Shown here piece by piece: positions 12,234-22,129 of a stretch of 64,000 bases of DNA. Under the pieces are notes generated by a model. It worked only from the letters and a program-made list of their open reading frames with translations, was not told the DNA's origin and did not search any database. The position numbers and the translations under genes are program-made. The stretch spans positions 682,001 to 746,000 of the forward strand of contig OZ251233.1 in assembly GCA_965240325.2 (NCBI GenBank). Reading direction: 5' to 3'. Source of the DNA: Rebecca billardiae RCC1528 (lineage: Eukaryota; Haptophyta). Positions within the stretch are counted from its first letter, which is position 1. Every line of letters starts with the position of its first letter.

Positions 12234-13653
12234 CAGCCCGTCGGCAGCACTCCCCGCGTGCCCTCCGCCGCCGCCCATCGGCATCGCGCCCGCCGCCGCC
12301 ATGCCGAGGCGCGGCGACTTGGCGTCAGGCGCGACGGCGCCGCGCGCGCCGAGCGGGCCACACTGCGCCTGCTGCGGCAGCGCGCCCGCAGCCGAGCTGG
12401 GCGGCGGCGCGCACGGCTGCGGCGCCGCCCCGCGTCCGTGCGCCGCGCCGTGAGGCGGCGCCGGCTGCGCCCCGCCGCCGCGCGGGCCAAACCCGCCGCA
12501 CGCGTGGTGGCCCAGCCCCTGCCCGTCGGCGCCGCCCATCCCGCCTCCGGCGCCCGGCGGCGCGCGGCCCGGCGGCGGCGTGTACGCCCGCGGCCCGCCT
12601 TGCATCGGCCGCCCATCGTAGCCCCCGCCCTTGTGCGCAGGCAGTTGCGGCTCCCCAGCGCGCGCCCAGTCTGCGGCCGCGGCGCTCGGCGGCTGGCCCT
12701 TGCAGTCGTGAGGCGGCGGCGGCTGCTGCTGCTGCTGCATCGGCGGCGGGGGCAGGTGGTGCCGCCGCGCGCCGCGCGCCGCGCCCGCCCACGGCCCGTA
12801 CCCGCCCCCGTCCGCCGCGCCCATACCGCCACCGCCGCCGCCGTGCGGACCAAAGCCGCCGCCCTGCTGCTGCAAGTGCGGCGTGCCGTGCGCGCCGCAG
12901 TGCGGCGGGCCGCTGGAGCCGTCCGCCGGCGGCGGCGCGCCGTGCGGCGGCGGGAGCGAAGGCGGGCCGGGCGGGCCGCCGCCGTGCGCGGGGTGGTGAA
13001 AGCCGCCGCCGCCGCCGGGCCCGCCGGGCCCGCCGCCGCCTTCCCCCGGCGGCGGCTGCACGAACCGCGGCGGCGGCGCGCCGGGCGGCGTCCCGCCGCG
13101 CGCGTAAGGCGCAGGGCCGCCGTGGAAGCCACCGCCGGGCGGCGGGTGGCCGTGGCCGCCGCCGCCGTGCGCGTATGGCGGCTCGGCGTGCGCGGGCGGC
13201 GCGGGCGCGGTGAGCCGCTGCCGCCGCGGCGGCGGCGGCGGCGACGCCGAGCGCGAGCGGTCGCTCAGCGCACCGTCCTCGGACGAGCTCGCGGACGTGG
13301 ACGCGTCGGACCGCGCCGGGCGGCCGCGGCGCGCGCCGCCGCGCTCGCGCGCGGGCTCGCGAGGCTCGCGCTCGCGGTGCCGGGCGTGGAGCTCGGCGCC
13401 CTCGGCGCGCGCTGCGCCGCCGCCGCCGCCGTACTCCGCGCCGCCCATCCCCGGCGGCCGCGCGTCGTACGGCGCGCCGGGCGGCGGGGGCGCGTGCATG
13501 TGCTCAGAGCGCATGTGCGGCGGCTGCCCAAGTCGCATGTCTGGCGCCATGCCGCGCGGGGGCGGGCCCATGCCGCGCTCGGGCGGCGGGGGCACGCCGT
13601 CGTACGCGCCGCCGCCGCGCGCGCGCCGCTTCCGCTCGAACGCCTCCCGCTCC

Positions 13654-13689
<36 letters not shown>

Positions 13690-14228
13690 ATCTGCAGCTC
13701 GCGCTCGGCGCGCGCCTGCTCCATGCCAATGGGCCCACCGCCCGGCGGCGGCATGCCCGGCGGCGCGCCCGGCGGCGGGCCGCCTCGCCACATGCCGTAC
13801 GGCTCGCGCTCGGCGTGGTGGTGGTGGTGGTGCGGGTGGTGGTGGTGCGGTGGCATGTTGTACTCGCCCGAGCGCATCTCGCGCCCCGGCGGCCCCGGCG
13901 GAGCGCCTCGGTCGTAGTAGCCGCGCTCGGCGGGCGGCGGCGCGCCGCCGCGGTACCCGCCGCCCATCGGCCCGTACGGCGGCGGCGCGCCTGGTGGGGG
14001 CGGGCCGCCACGGTACCCGCCGCCGCCGCCGCCGCCGCCGCCGGGCGGCGGCATGCCGTGCGGCGGCGGCTCGGCGCCGTGGTGGTGGTGGTGGAGGGGG
14101 GGCGGCGGGTGGTGGTGCGCGCCGGGCGGCGGCGGCGGATGGCCGTGCGGCGGGTACGCGTGCGGCGGTGGCGGGCCTCGCTGGTGCGGCGGGTAGCGGC
14201 CCCATGGCGGGCCGTGGTTGTACGACAT
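11660..14228 (-). CDS. Proline/glycine/histidine-rich low-complexity protein with C-terminal coiled coil
   Basis: The ATG at 14228 opens a frame of about 709 codons dominated by Pro, Gly, His and Ala, with an uninterrupted Gln run at about residues 178-190 encoded by a CTG/CAG tract near 13,660-13,690, followed by a charged Arg/Glu helix. An intron at 11917-12103 (GAAG|GTGCG...ATCAG|AG) joins in phase 1 to an exon at 11660-11916. That exon encodes an Ala/Glu/Arg heptad-like helix (for example LEERIERALGEARRADARLL). Without the intron the frame ends in unlikely Arg/Gly sequence, so splicing is preferred. The composition resembles disordered RNA-binding or condensate scaffold proteins, but no RRM, KH or RGG box is seen and no function is assigned. 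The 942-codon frame on the other strand is a shadow. Confidence 0.6.
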
Positions 14229-14400
14229 CCCGCCCTAGTGCGACCCGCGAGAGCAGCGGCGAGCGAGCAGCGCCGCCCTCGTGCGGCACGCCGTGACCGA
14301 GCACAGGGCACTCACCACTCACGCAGCTCTGGGTAGACTCTGTGGTCCGGGACCAATGACAGCCCTCATCAGTGTCCGGACGCATTTTGAGCATCGCAGC
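14229..14400. promoter_or_regulatory. Shared intergenic region of a divergent gene pair (172 bp)
   Basis: The start codons of the proline-rich protein (minus) and of the membrane protein (plus) are 172 bp apart, so both promoters must fit here or overlap the genes. No TATA-like box was identified. It is one of four uninterrupted compact divergent spacers in the window. Confidence 0.45.
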
Positions 14401-15618
14401 ATGACGACGGCGTGCCCGCGCGCGCCCGCGCTAGCTCTCTTGGCCGCTCACGTGGCCGTCGCCGTGCTGGCTGCGGACTCGCATCCGTGCCCGCTGTCCA
14501 GCCTGGACGTGGGTGCTCCCCTCGCGTGCGGCGCCGCGCTCACGCAGCCGCTCGACCTCCGCAAGCGCCTTCACGACACGCGCTTCTACACGTTCGACGT
14601 GGGCGGCGCTGACGGCGGCGGCGCGGCCGAGCCGGTCACGCTGGACACGTGCGAGACGGCTCGGCGCGCGGACGACTTCGCCGGCAAGGTGGCGCACACA
14701 CTCGCGGTCTTCGACCGCTGCCCGATCATGCACGCGCCCCTCGCCTCCACCGAGTTCTCCGACTCGCCGCTCGTGCGCTGCGGCGCTGGCGGGCGGAGCG
14801 CGCAGCTGCGGATGGAGCTCGCGCCCGGCCGGTACTACGCGATGCTCACGTCGGACGAGGACGAGAGTGTCGAGGGGAGTGCTACCGAGACGCACAACGC
14901 GCCGCCCGCGGAGACCTCCAACTACACCCTTCGGCTCGCGTGCAACGCGAGCGCGGCGGGCCCGCGCGGCGGCGCCGGCCGCCACGCCCCGGCCGCGGCG
15001 GAGCTCGCGCCGCCGCCGCCGGCCAGGCTGTACGCGGGCGAGCAGTGCACGACGTGGCTCGACGTGTACAGCCCGTCCACCCTCGGCTGCGGCGGCGCCA
15101 TCCTCTCCTGGGGCCACAAGTCCATGACCCTGATCGTGGACGTGCCTGTCTTCCTCTCGTCCCTCGAGCTCGACGCGTGCGCCGTCACGCCCGACATCGC
15201 GACGATCACCGGGCTGGCGTGCAGCGCTGACGTGCTGCGCGCGTGGTACGCGGTCGAGCGCAGCTGCACGCTCGTCGCGCGCGACGTGGCCCCCGGCAAG
15301 TACTTCGTCAACCTCATGTACCCAGCCGTCGGCCTGCTGCCGGCCGCGGGCGAGCGGAAGCTGGAGAAGGCCAAGTGGGACGCGCCCGTGCGGCTGTCGT
15401 GCGTGAACGGCACGGGCGACGTGATCGCGCCCGCGGCGGGCTCGCTGCCGATGGCGCACTTTCAGCTGCCGCGCGAGCTGCTCGGCGTCGCCGTGGTCAT
15501 CCTCGTCGCTGTCGCGTGCGCGTGCGTGTGCTCGCGACGCGCGGCCGCCCGAAAGGCAGCCAACGCGTCGGCAGAGGCGGAAAGGCGGACGGCGCTGCTC
15601 GCTGAGCCAGACACTTAG
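14401..15618 (+). CDS. Type I membrane protein with duplicated cysteine-containing ectodomain
   Basis: The chosen ATG at 14401 begins a typical signal peptide (MTTACPRAPALALLAAHVAV, then cleavage near ADS). In-frame ATGs upstream give no sensible N-terminus. The protein has about 405 residues. The ectodomain seems to hold two related beta-rich modules: one near residues 45-190 (RFYTFDV, then LRMELAPGRYYAML) and one near 215-350 (MTLIVDVPVFLS, then LVARDVAPGKYFVNLMY). The shared APG(R/K)Y(Y/F) signature recalls PPC-like carbohydrate or peptidase accessory domains, which is a weak inference. Several N-glycosylation sequons are present (NYT, NAS, NGT). One transmembrane helix near the C-terminus (LLGVAVVILVAVACACVC) is followed by a short basic cytoplasmic tail. 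Likely at the cell surface or in endomembranes; ligand unknown. Confidence 0.75.
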   Translation: MTTACPRAPALALLAAHVAVAVLAADSHPCPLSSLDVGAPLACGAALTQPLDLRKRLHDTRFYTFDVGGADGGGAAEPVTLDTCETARRADDFAGKVAHTLAVFDRCPIMHAPLASTEFSDSPLVRCGAGGRSAQLRMELAPGRYYAMLTSDEDESVEGSATETHNAPPAETSNYTLRLACNASAAGPRGGAGRHAPAAAELAPPPPARLYAGEQCTTWLDVYSPSTLGCGGAILSWGHKSMTLIVDVPVFLSSLELDACAVTPDIATITGLACSADVLRAWYAVERSCTLVARDVAPGKYFVNLMYPAVGLLPAAGERKLEKAKWDAPVRLSCVNGTGDVIAPAAGSLPMAHFQLPRELLGVAVVILVAVACACVCSRRAAARKAANASAEAERRTALLAEPDT

Positions 15619-16193
15619 CGCCGGGCCCGCTGAGTCCGCCTGACTGAGTGCCTACCACAGCGGACCGTCGTGCTGTGCGTGAGATACGTCTGACAGTGAC
15701 AATGTGACTGTGATTTGATTTTGAAACACTGAGACACGGGCTTGAACAGTCGGTGACTCGGTCGTAGTCGGTAGTGGCATCAGATTCAGTGACAGCGAGG
15801 CCAGCGTCTCACGAAAGGTCTCACGGCGGCACCGAGCGCGTTTCCAGATTAATACAGTTTACTAAGAATAAGAGACGCACACAGCTCAGGCAGGCGAGAT
15901 TGACGCCCGCCAACTGTCACCGCCCATGAAGCGGTCGCCGATGGTAGCGCCGCCGGAAAAATTCGTTCAGCCGTCCGCCTGCGAGGCCTGGACGAGGGCT
16001 GCGGCCGCCTCGCGGCACAGTACAGTAGTGTAAATAGTGACGGACACTCCCGACTGCTCATCACAAGCTCTGCTGGAACTCGTCGTCGTCGTTGACGTCA
16101 TCATACTACCAGTATCCGATTTCCAGACGCGCTCCGAATCTCCGATGCCAAAAAGGCAAATAAAATCATGGCCGAGCCCGATGGCGTCGAGCC
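15619..16193. other. Intergenic region with a copy of the CAGTTTACTA repeat
   Basis: No gene is recognised. A repeat copy begins after TA at 15855 (CAGTTTACTAAGAATAAGAG) and continues to about 15915. The same sequence recurs near 35,658 and, inverted, near 37,960-38,080. A short plus-strand frame near 16,037-16,276 contains a hydrophobic run and could be a first exon of the next gene, but no convincing splice to it was found. Confidence 0.5.
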
Positions 16194-17207
16194 ATGAGGG
16201 ATCGGCTAAGGAAGCGCACACGCTGCCCGCCAGACGCGGTGGCCGGACCGGCGCAGCGCGCACAACGTCAACGTGAGCGCCGAGACGACGTGCCAAGCGT
16301 GCCTCTGCGGCGGGTCGCCGTCCTGTTCGTCGGGCAATTCATGCGCAAGTGCGACCACACCATCTCGCGTGGCGTGCACTCCGTCCTGCCGTCGACGTGG
16401 TCAGCAGGCGTGCGCGTCGCATACGACGCGTTCGTCAGCACCTCCACGCAGCACTTCGAGGATGGCCCATGCGTGTGGGTCAATGCGACGGCCCTTGCGT
16501 CCATCCTCGTCGACGAGGGTGGCGGCTTCGACTACGCGCACGTCGATCTGCAGCCGTACTCGCTCACATCGTACGCGAATCGGACCTTGGCTGCGGGCCT
16601 GGCGTGGAAGGTGAGTGCCGCCCCGAATCATCCGATCTACCCGCACCGGACGTACAGCTTCTACTCGACCCTTGCCCGCGCCCTCGCCACCGCCAGGGAG
16701 CACGCCACCGCCAGTGGGCACGCGTACGGCATGGTGATCGTGAGCCGCGTCGACTTTTTCTTCAGCGGCGCCGTGCGCTGGCGCGCGCCCGCTGCGAAGT
16801 CAGGCGGGTTGAACGTCTCGTGGTACGAGGCGCTGCAAGAGGCGGAGGTCGTTGGCGTGCGCAGCCACTCGAAGATGGAGCAGCTGGTGGAGGACCGCCT
16901 CTTCCTCGGTACGCCCGAGATTCTGCGCAGACTGGAGCAGCTGCCGCGCAACTACCTGCGAGGCTGGGACAAACGACCGCAGCGGCTGGTCCCCGAGTAC
17001 TTGCTCAGCAAGCTGCTCAGATGGGAGGCGGTGAGGCACGAGCACAAGAGCGTTGACGAGCTGGCTCGCTTCTTCAAACGGAGGGAGCCCGTCGTCGGTG
17101 GCCCCGGGCAGCACTGCGATGGGCACGTGTTCACCAGGAAGTACGGTCGTAACTTCCTGCCCAACGAGCCGCCCGAGGGCGTGGGCCGTGGCCGATCGTA
17201 TTCATAA
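16194..17207 (+). CDS. Glycosyltransferase-like protein (nucleotide-diphospho-sugar transferase fold, inferred)
   Basis: A single-exon frame of 337 residues from the ATG at 16194. The N-terminal 35 residues are Arg-rich and may not be native. The conserved part starts at RRVAVLFVGQFMRKC, typical of a first beta strand, followed by VAYDAFVST, RTYSFYSTLARAL, GMVIVSRVDFFFSG (a DxD-like acidic position after the central strand) and a late VEDRLFLGTPEILRRL segment. This order resembles uncharacterised algal and viral glycosyltransferase-like families in which the SRxDFxF strand sits where GT-A enzymes bind metal. Three sequons (NAT, NRT, NVS) would fit a secretory-pathway location, yet no signal anchor is visible, so an upstream exon may be missing. 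A strong-looking donor (AAG|GTGAGT) at 16610 has no in-phase acceptor and was not used. Substrate unknown. Confidence 0.6.
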   Translation: MRDRLRKRTRCPPDAVAGPAQRAQRQRERRDDVPSVPLRRVAVLFVGQFMRKCDHTISRGVHSVLPSTWSAGVRVAYDAFVSTSTQHFEDGPCVWVNATALASILVDEGGGFDYAHVDLQPYSLTSYANRTLAAGLAWKVSAAPNHPIYPHRTYSFYSTLARALATAREHATASGHAYGMVIVSRVDFFFSGAVRWRAPAAKSGGLNVSWYEALQEAEVVGVRSHSKMEQLVEDRLFLGTPEILRRLEQLPRNYLRGWDKRPQRLVPEYLLSKLLRWEAVRHEHKSVDELARFFKRREPVVGGPGQHCDGHVFTRKYGRNFLPNEPPEGVGRGRSYS

Positions 17208-17562
17208 CGGTTACAATAACGTCGGCGACGGGCGGCACGGGCGCGACGGCCGTGCCCGGCAGTCTCAGCATCGTCAACTCATTGTCATATATCGCATCAT
17301 CGCGTGGAAATCTATAGTCCGTCTCTCTCTCTCTCATAATCTTAGGCACTATTCACTGTCAGTCTCGGACTCTAGTCTCAGCATCGGGTTAGGAAATTAT
17401 ATATATAATATTCGTATAGCCGCTTATTACGGCGTCTAAGGCTACTCTTAAAATTCGGCGCCATCACGGCATCAGGCCTACTACAATAAATGAATAATAA
17501 TGCCTATGACAGATGTCATTTAAAAATTTATAAGGCCCATCAGCAATTAATTCAGCAATAAT
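17208..17562. other. AT-rich intergenic spacer
   Basis: The stretch after the glycosyltransferase-like gene is low in GC, with short TA and CT tracts. No gene or structured element is seen in it. Confidence 0.6.
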
Positions 17563-19185
17563 GGCCCGCGGTGCAGGGCGGAGCGCGCAGCGTGGAGCCC
17601 GCACCAGCGGGCCCGAACCACGTTTCAAAAAGATCTTTGATCAAGAAAAAAGGGACGGGGGCGATTTTTAGGGCTGGCGGAGACCGAGTTTCGAGTTTTT
17701 GAGATCGCATAGAGAGGTCTATTAGGCCGAAAATAAGCGCGTCCAGCTCATTCCCTTAAGTAAAGTGCGATCTGGACGTCAGCTGGACGTGACATTAACG
17801 TAACGGTTCGTTACGAGCGCGATTTTGTGGGTAGACTCTCGTTCATGTGTGATAGTTTGCCTCCGCCTTGATGAATATGAACTTGGCTTCGCGGCGGTTG
17901 GTATCTAGAGTCTAAAACCCGCAAGCCTTATTGAAAATACCCGCGCAGCTATTCGTTGCCAGCCCATTCCATAGTCACTGACTTACCGAGCTGGCGAGCT
18001 CAAAACCTGCCGTCGTCGCAAGGACGACGTGCTGTGCAGGTTTCTTCTGCTGGGGTGGCGAGCGAGCCTCGACGACTCTTGGTTGGTCCGCAAGGGGGCG
18101 CTCGATGGGCAGGTGCGCGTGGCAAGTGCCGAGTGGCGCCTGGAGCGCGCGTCTGCGGCGGGTCCCGACGGCCGTCGACATCGCGTTCGTGCCCGCTCAC
18201 TAGTCACTCCGCACGCCCCTGCCGCGCCCTGTCGATGCCTGCGCGGCCGGCCGGCGCGCGGCCGCGCCGCCGCCGCCGCAGCCGCCGCCCTGTGTTCGGG
18301 CTCTCGCAAGCTCGGGGGCAGCGGCGCATGATGCCGGACTGATCGATCTCGGAGTCTCCGACTTCACCACACGCCCCCCTTGCCATGCCTCTCCGCCAGG
18401 GTCTCCCAGAACTCTTCTTCAGAGCAGGCGCAAGTCGAACTCGGAACTGGCCGCGGCCCCGCGCGCCGTCGGCTCCCCGTGGCTGTCAGCTCCGCGTGGC
18501 CTGGGCGCCTGGCGTGCCCAGAGCTGGCCGTGCCTCTGCGACGCGTGCCGAGCCTGACCGAGGTGTGTCACCCCGTGCACGCGCGGCGCGCGCAAGCACC
18601 GGTGCTGCATGGCTGCTCGCACCGTGCTCCCTGGCTCGCGGTCAGTCAGCTCGGCCGCGTGGTGCCTGGTGTGCACGTAGAGTCGCGCTCATGCGTCGCT
18701 CACGCCTCGCGCCCGCCTGTCGGCCGTCGCGCAGGCGCGCAGGTCGAACCCTACTGACCTGCAGATCATCTACTCCTGCGCTGCTGGCGTCGCGGCGACG
18801 ACGGTCAGCGGCAGGCCCGAACGAACGGTCGAATCCGCGCGGTCCCGCGCCGTCCGGCTCCCTGGCTGTCAGTCAGCTCCGCCGGTGGCCTGGCGTGCAA
18901 GAGTCGCGCTCGTGCGTCGATCACGCCGAGTCGCATCCGCCTGTCGGCCGTCGCGCACGCGCAGGGGGTCAGGTAAGGGCCGTCTGTGATGAGGGCAGCT
19001 CGGCCGACGACCGACATCCACACTCGGCGCACGCCGGCGGCGGCGCGGCGCTGGGGCGGCGCGCCGCTGGATGGAGTCTAGTTACACGTGTACGGGACGA
19101 CTGCGACGGAGGGTGCACCGCCACCGCGGGCCCCGAACTACGTTCGTTCTACGGAAAAGGACCGCGGAACGCGGTCATATACCTA
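17563..19185 (+). repeat. Interspersed 1.6-kb repeat, copy A
   Basis: This segment is a diverged copy of 33,177-34,803 in the same orientation. Both begin at TGGCCCGCGGTGCAGGGCGG next to AT-rich DNA. Both contain CAAAAAGATCTTTGATCAAG about 75 bp in, TAACGGTTCGTTACGAGCG about 250 bp in and a block around CCGCCCTGTGTTCGGGCTCT in the middle. Both end at ACCGCGGAACGCGGTCATAT. The start contains GGCCCGCGGTG, and its reverse complement CACCGCGGGCC occurs about 65 bp before the end, a possible degenerate terminal inverted repeat. Neither copy holds a convincing conserved reading frame. It is probably a non-autonomous mobile element; the class is not determined. Confidence 0.75.
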
Positions 19186-20021
19186 CGACATCAATTACCG
19201 CGCCTCGGCTCAGCGGGCGAAGCGCACTCTGGCGCTGGACGACGCCGCTGAGCGCCAGCCGCCGCCAGCCAGCCAGCTCACAGCTGGCCGTCCGGAGCGG
19301 CCGGCGAAGCGCGTACGCGAGTGTCGCGACCGCCCGGGGTCGGGGAGCACGGGGCAGGCTCGACCAGCTGCTACCAACGGCTGAGACCGTCACTGGCGTG
19401 CCAGCTGTGAGCTGACATCCGGACCTGCACTTTCGCCCGCAAGGTTGCTCGGGACACAGCAGGTCCATGCGAGCCGCGCAGCGCAGGTGGATCGCGCTTC
19501 AGCAGCTCAAGGCCGCGCGCTCATCAAGCTTCACCGTTTACGATCGCGGTGCTGGTGCAGGCTATTATACGACTAGCTGCTATTATTTACTGCCAGGCTA
19601 TATGCTGTATGCAGTATGCTCCGGCCACGCCCACGGCGGCCACGGCCCACCAGGGTCCAGGCGCCGACTCTTCACTCTTCAGGCCTGCGGCTTCGATCGT
19701 AGTTCACTGACTCACTAGTTCACGTGTCGGACGACGATCCGGGCACGGCACTGCCACTGGCCACTGCTATTCTATTGCCGCCGACGAATCAGGTGACCCG
19801 CGTCGTCCTCCCTGTGTCGTTAAATTACGGTTAAATCATAGAATGAGTATAGTCAAGGCTGTCAAGGCGACAGGCGTCGGCCGGATTATTTGGGGCATTG
19901 GCATTACCAGGCGGCCGCGGGTTGCCCGGCCGCGGCCGCGGGTTGGCTGTGGCACTCGACTCGTCCGGGTCTCGTAGTCGTGGGATCAGAGCAGCCCGCG
20001 ACGGAGTCGTGATGGGCATGG
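19186..20021. other. Intergenic region, nothing recognised
   Basis: This stretch has mixed composition. Its short open frames on both strands show no similarity to known proteins, and no repeats shared with the rest of the window were noticed. Confidence 0.5.
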
Positions 20022-21992
20022 CTACGCCACCGCTGCCGGTTGCGCCGACGCTGCCATGGCGACGGCCGACGTTGCGGCCGCTCGCTCGGCCTCAGCTTCG
20101 GCGGCGACGAGGTGGGCGAGCCCGGCGCGCGCGCGGGCGCACACGGCGCGCGCACTCTCGAGCTCTGCCGACAGCTCCGGCGCGCGAGCGAGTGGCACAA
20201 ACTCATCGACCCACGTCGGCACGAGCGCGCCCAGGTCGAGCAGCTCGCGCAGCGCCGAGCGACCGTCGCGCGACGCGTGCGTGACGCACGGGCACGCACG
20301 CAGCACGTGCGCGAGGGCGGCGTGCGCGTCGGCCGCGTCGAGGAGGTCCTGGCGGAGCTCGACGTCGAGACGCTCGAGCTCGTGCGCGTCAGCGATCACC
20401 GCGTCGTCGTCGTCCACGGCCATCCGCGCCGCGCCCAGCCGCTCGGCCGAGTGCGCGCGCTCGAGCGCGGCGCACACGCGCGCGTCTGAGGTGAGGTCGC
20501 GGTGCGCGGCCCACACACGCAGCGCGTTGCCGAGCAGCCGCGCGACCGAGTCGACCTCCTTGCGGATCACGCGCCCGCCCGAGACCGGCCGCGGCATGCC
20601 GTCGAGTGCGCGCGCCTCCTCGGCCTCGTGCGCGCTCAGCAGCGAGCGCAGCTCGTGCCGCACGAGCGAGCGCACGAGCGCGCCCGCGCGCGCCGCGTAC
20701 ACGAGCTGCTGCTCGCCCGCCGCGAGCTGCGCGAGCTCGGTGCGCCAGAAGGCGGCGAAGCCACCGTCGGCGGTGAGCTCGTCCGCGGACAGCCGCGCGC
20801 TCAGCTCGCGCAGGAAGCGAGCAGCCGCCGGCGCGGGCGTGCCCGGCGCGCGGACCGCGCCAGACTGCCGGCGGGTGCGCGGCCGCGGTGCCGCCGCCGC
20901 CGCGCCGGCCCCCAGCTCACGCGCGAGATCGGCGCGCGCATGCAGCAGCGGGAGCAGCGCGTGCAGCGCGGCGCGCTCGGCGTCCGCCGCGCCGCCGCCA
21001 TCGCCCCACGCGGGCGGCTCGACGCACGCCGCACTCAGCGCGCAGAAGCGCACGCGTGGCGGCGCGCGCGCACGCCTGCACCCTCCACCGCCGCTGTCAG
21101 CACGCGCTGCGGAGTCTGGCCCGTCCACCTCGGCGGCGTCGCCCGCGCGTGCGGCGAGGCGCGCCTCCTCCTCCCAGTGCCACAGCTCGGCGAACGTGCA
21201 CAGCTCGCGCGCGCACGCCTTCACCGCATCGACCAGCGCGCGCGGCGCCGGAGGCGGCCCGCGCGCGGCCTCATCCGCGTGTGCGAGCAGCAGCGGCAGC
21301 TGGGCAAGCGGCGTGCGCACGCGCACGTGCGCGGGCGTGGCGAGGCGGATGCTTGAGGGCGGGGCGGACGAACTGCCCTCACGATCCATCGAGACAGGCG
21401 TGGGCGGCGTGCCCGTGCGCCGCCCCTCCGCGTCGTCCTCGCCGCCGCCGCCGCCGCCGCCGCCGTCGCCGCCGGCCTCATCGAGCGGCGGGCCGAGAGG
21501 CGCCATCGGCTCCATGGGCGACGGCAGGCCGTGCATCGGGGGCAGCGGTGACGCGCCGCTCTCGGCAATCTCGCGCAGGCGTGCATCGAGCTCATTCATG
21601 TTAAAGGACTGTCGCCGTCGGCGGCGCGCCTTCTTGCTCGACGAGTGCTGCGCGCCGCCTTCGTCCGCCGGAGCGCCGCACTCGCCAGTCTCCCGCGCGC
21701 CCGGTGTCGCCGCTGCAGCCTCAGCGACCGCGGCCGCCGCGTCGGTGCTAGGTGGGAGTGTCGGTGACAGGATCTTCTCGAAGGACGGGGCGATCGACGC
21801 GCCGCCTGCCGAGCCGGCATTTGGCGTCGCATTCTCGTCGGCAGGCGGAGGCTCGGCGGATGCCGGCGGCGCCACGGGCAGGCTCGCCGATGGCAAGCCG
21901 GCGGCGCTCGCTCTGCGCTTGTGCGAGCGGAAGAAGCCCTTGAGATCGTTCATGTCCACGCCGGCGCTCTCGAGCACCGCATTCGAGCGCAT
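20022..21992 (-). CDS. Uncharacterised 656-residue protein with basic NLS-like tract and two MN-[DE]-L motifs
   Basis: Single-exon gene; start chosen at the ATG at 21992 (MRSNAVLESAG) because it leaves a 137-bp spacer to the divergent gene. The N-terminal third is disordered and rich in Ala, Pro and Ser. It holds two similar short motifs, VDMNDLKGFF (about 13-22) and FNMNELDARL (about 128-137), each next to a basic cluster (HKRR; KKARRRRRQ), which suggests nuclear targeting and possibly a duplicated docking motif. An acidic-Gly tract follows. The C-terminal 400 residues are predicted helical, with repeated Leu/Ala/Arg/Glu patterns and a final coiled-coil-like segment. The layout (short linear motifs first, helical C-terminus) loosely recalls kinetochore scaffold proteins of the Spc105/KNL1 type, but no diagnostic motif was found. 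Function not assigned. Confidence 0.65.
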   Translation of the reverse strand: MRSNAVLESAGVDMNDLKGFFRSHKRRASAAGLPSASLPVAPPASAEPPPADENATPNAGSAGGASIAPSFEKILSPTLPPSTDAAAAVAEAAAATPGARETGECGAPADEGGAQHSSSKKARRRRRQSFNMNELDARLREIAESGASPLPPMHGLPSPMEPMAPLGPPLDEAGGDGGGGGGGGEDDAEGRRTGTPPTPVSMDREGSSSAPPSSIRLATPAHVRVRTPLAQLPLLLAHADEAARGPPPAPRALVDAVKACARELCTFAELWHWEEEARLAARAGDAAEVDGPDSAARADSGGGGCRRARAPPRVRFCALSAACVEPPAWGDGGGAADAERAALHALLPLLHARADLARELGAGAAAAAPRPRTRRQSGAVRAPGTPAPAAARFLRELSARLSADELTADGGFAAFWRTELAQLAAGEQQLVYAARAGALVRSLVRHELRSLLSAHEAEEARALDGMPRPVSGGRVIRKEVDSVARLLGNALRVWAAHRDLTSDARVCAALERAHSAERLGAARMAVDDDDAVIADAHELERLDVELRQDLLDAADAHAALAHVLRACPCVTHASRDGRSALRELLDLGALVPTWVDEFVPLARAPELSAELESARAVCARARAGLAHLVAAEAEAERAAATSAVAMAASAQPAAVA

Positions 21993-22129
21993 CGTTCCTC
22001 GTGTCCTCCGATGTCGCTCACGCGCAAAGCGACCAGAGGCGGGTCCCGACGCAGGTCGATGACGCAGGCGCCTTTGAAAAGTCCGGTGCACTCTGGATCC
22101 GGAATCCGGAATCTCCAGCCACAAGACCC
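21993..22129. promoter_or_regulatory. Shared intergenic region of a divergent gene pair (137 bp)
   Basis: Only 137 bp separate the start codon of the 656-residue protein (minus) from that of the zinc-finger protein (plus). The size equals that of the XRCC3/DUF1499 spacer 2.6 kb away. No TATA-like element was recognised. Confidence 0.45.

Noticed and set aside
11508-14336. 942-codon open frame on the plus strand
   Set aside because: It is the antisense shadow of the proline-rich protein gene; its Arg/Ala composition is what GC-rich DNA gives in the wrong frame.
16610-16656. Possible intron beginning GTGAGTG in the glycosyltransferase-like gene
   Set aside because: The only nearby acceptor gives a 47-bp intron that breaks the frame; reading through keeps a sensible sequence.
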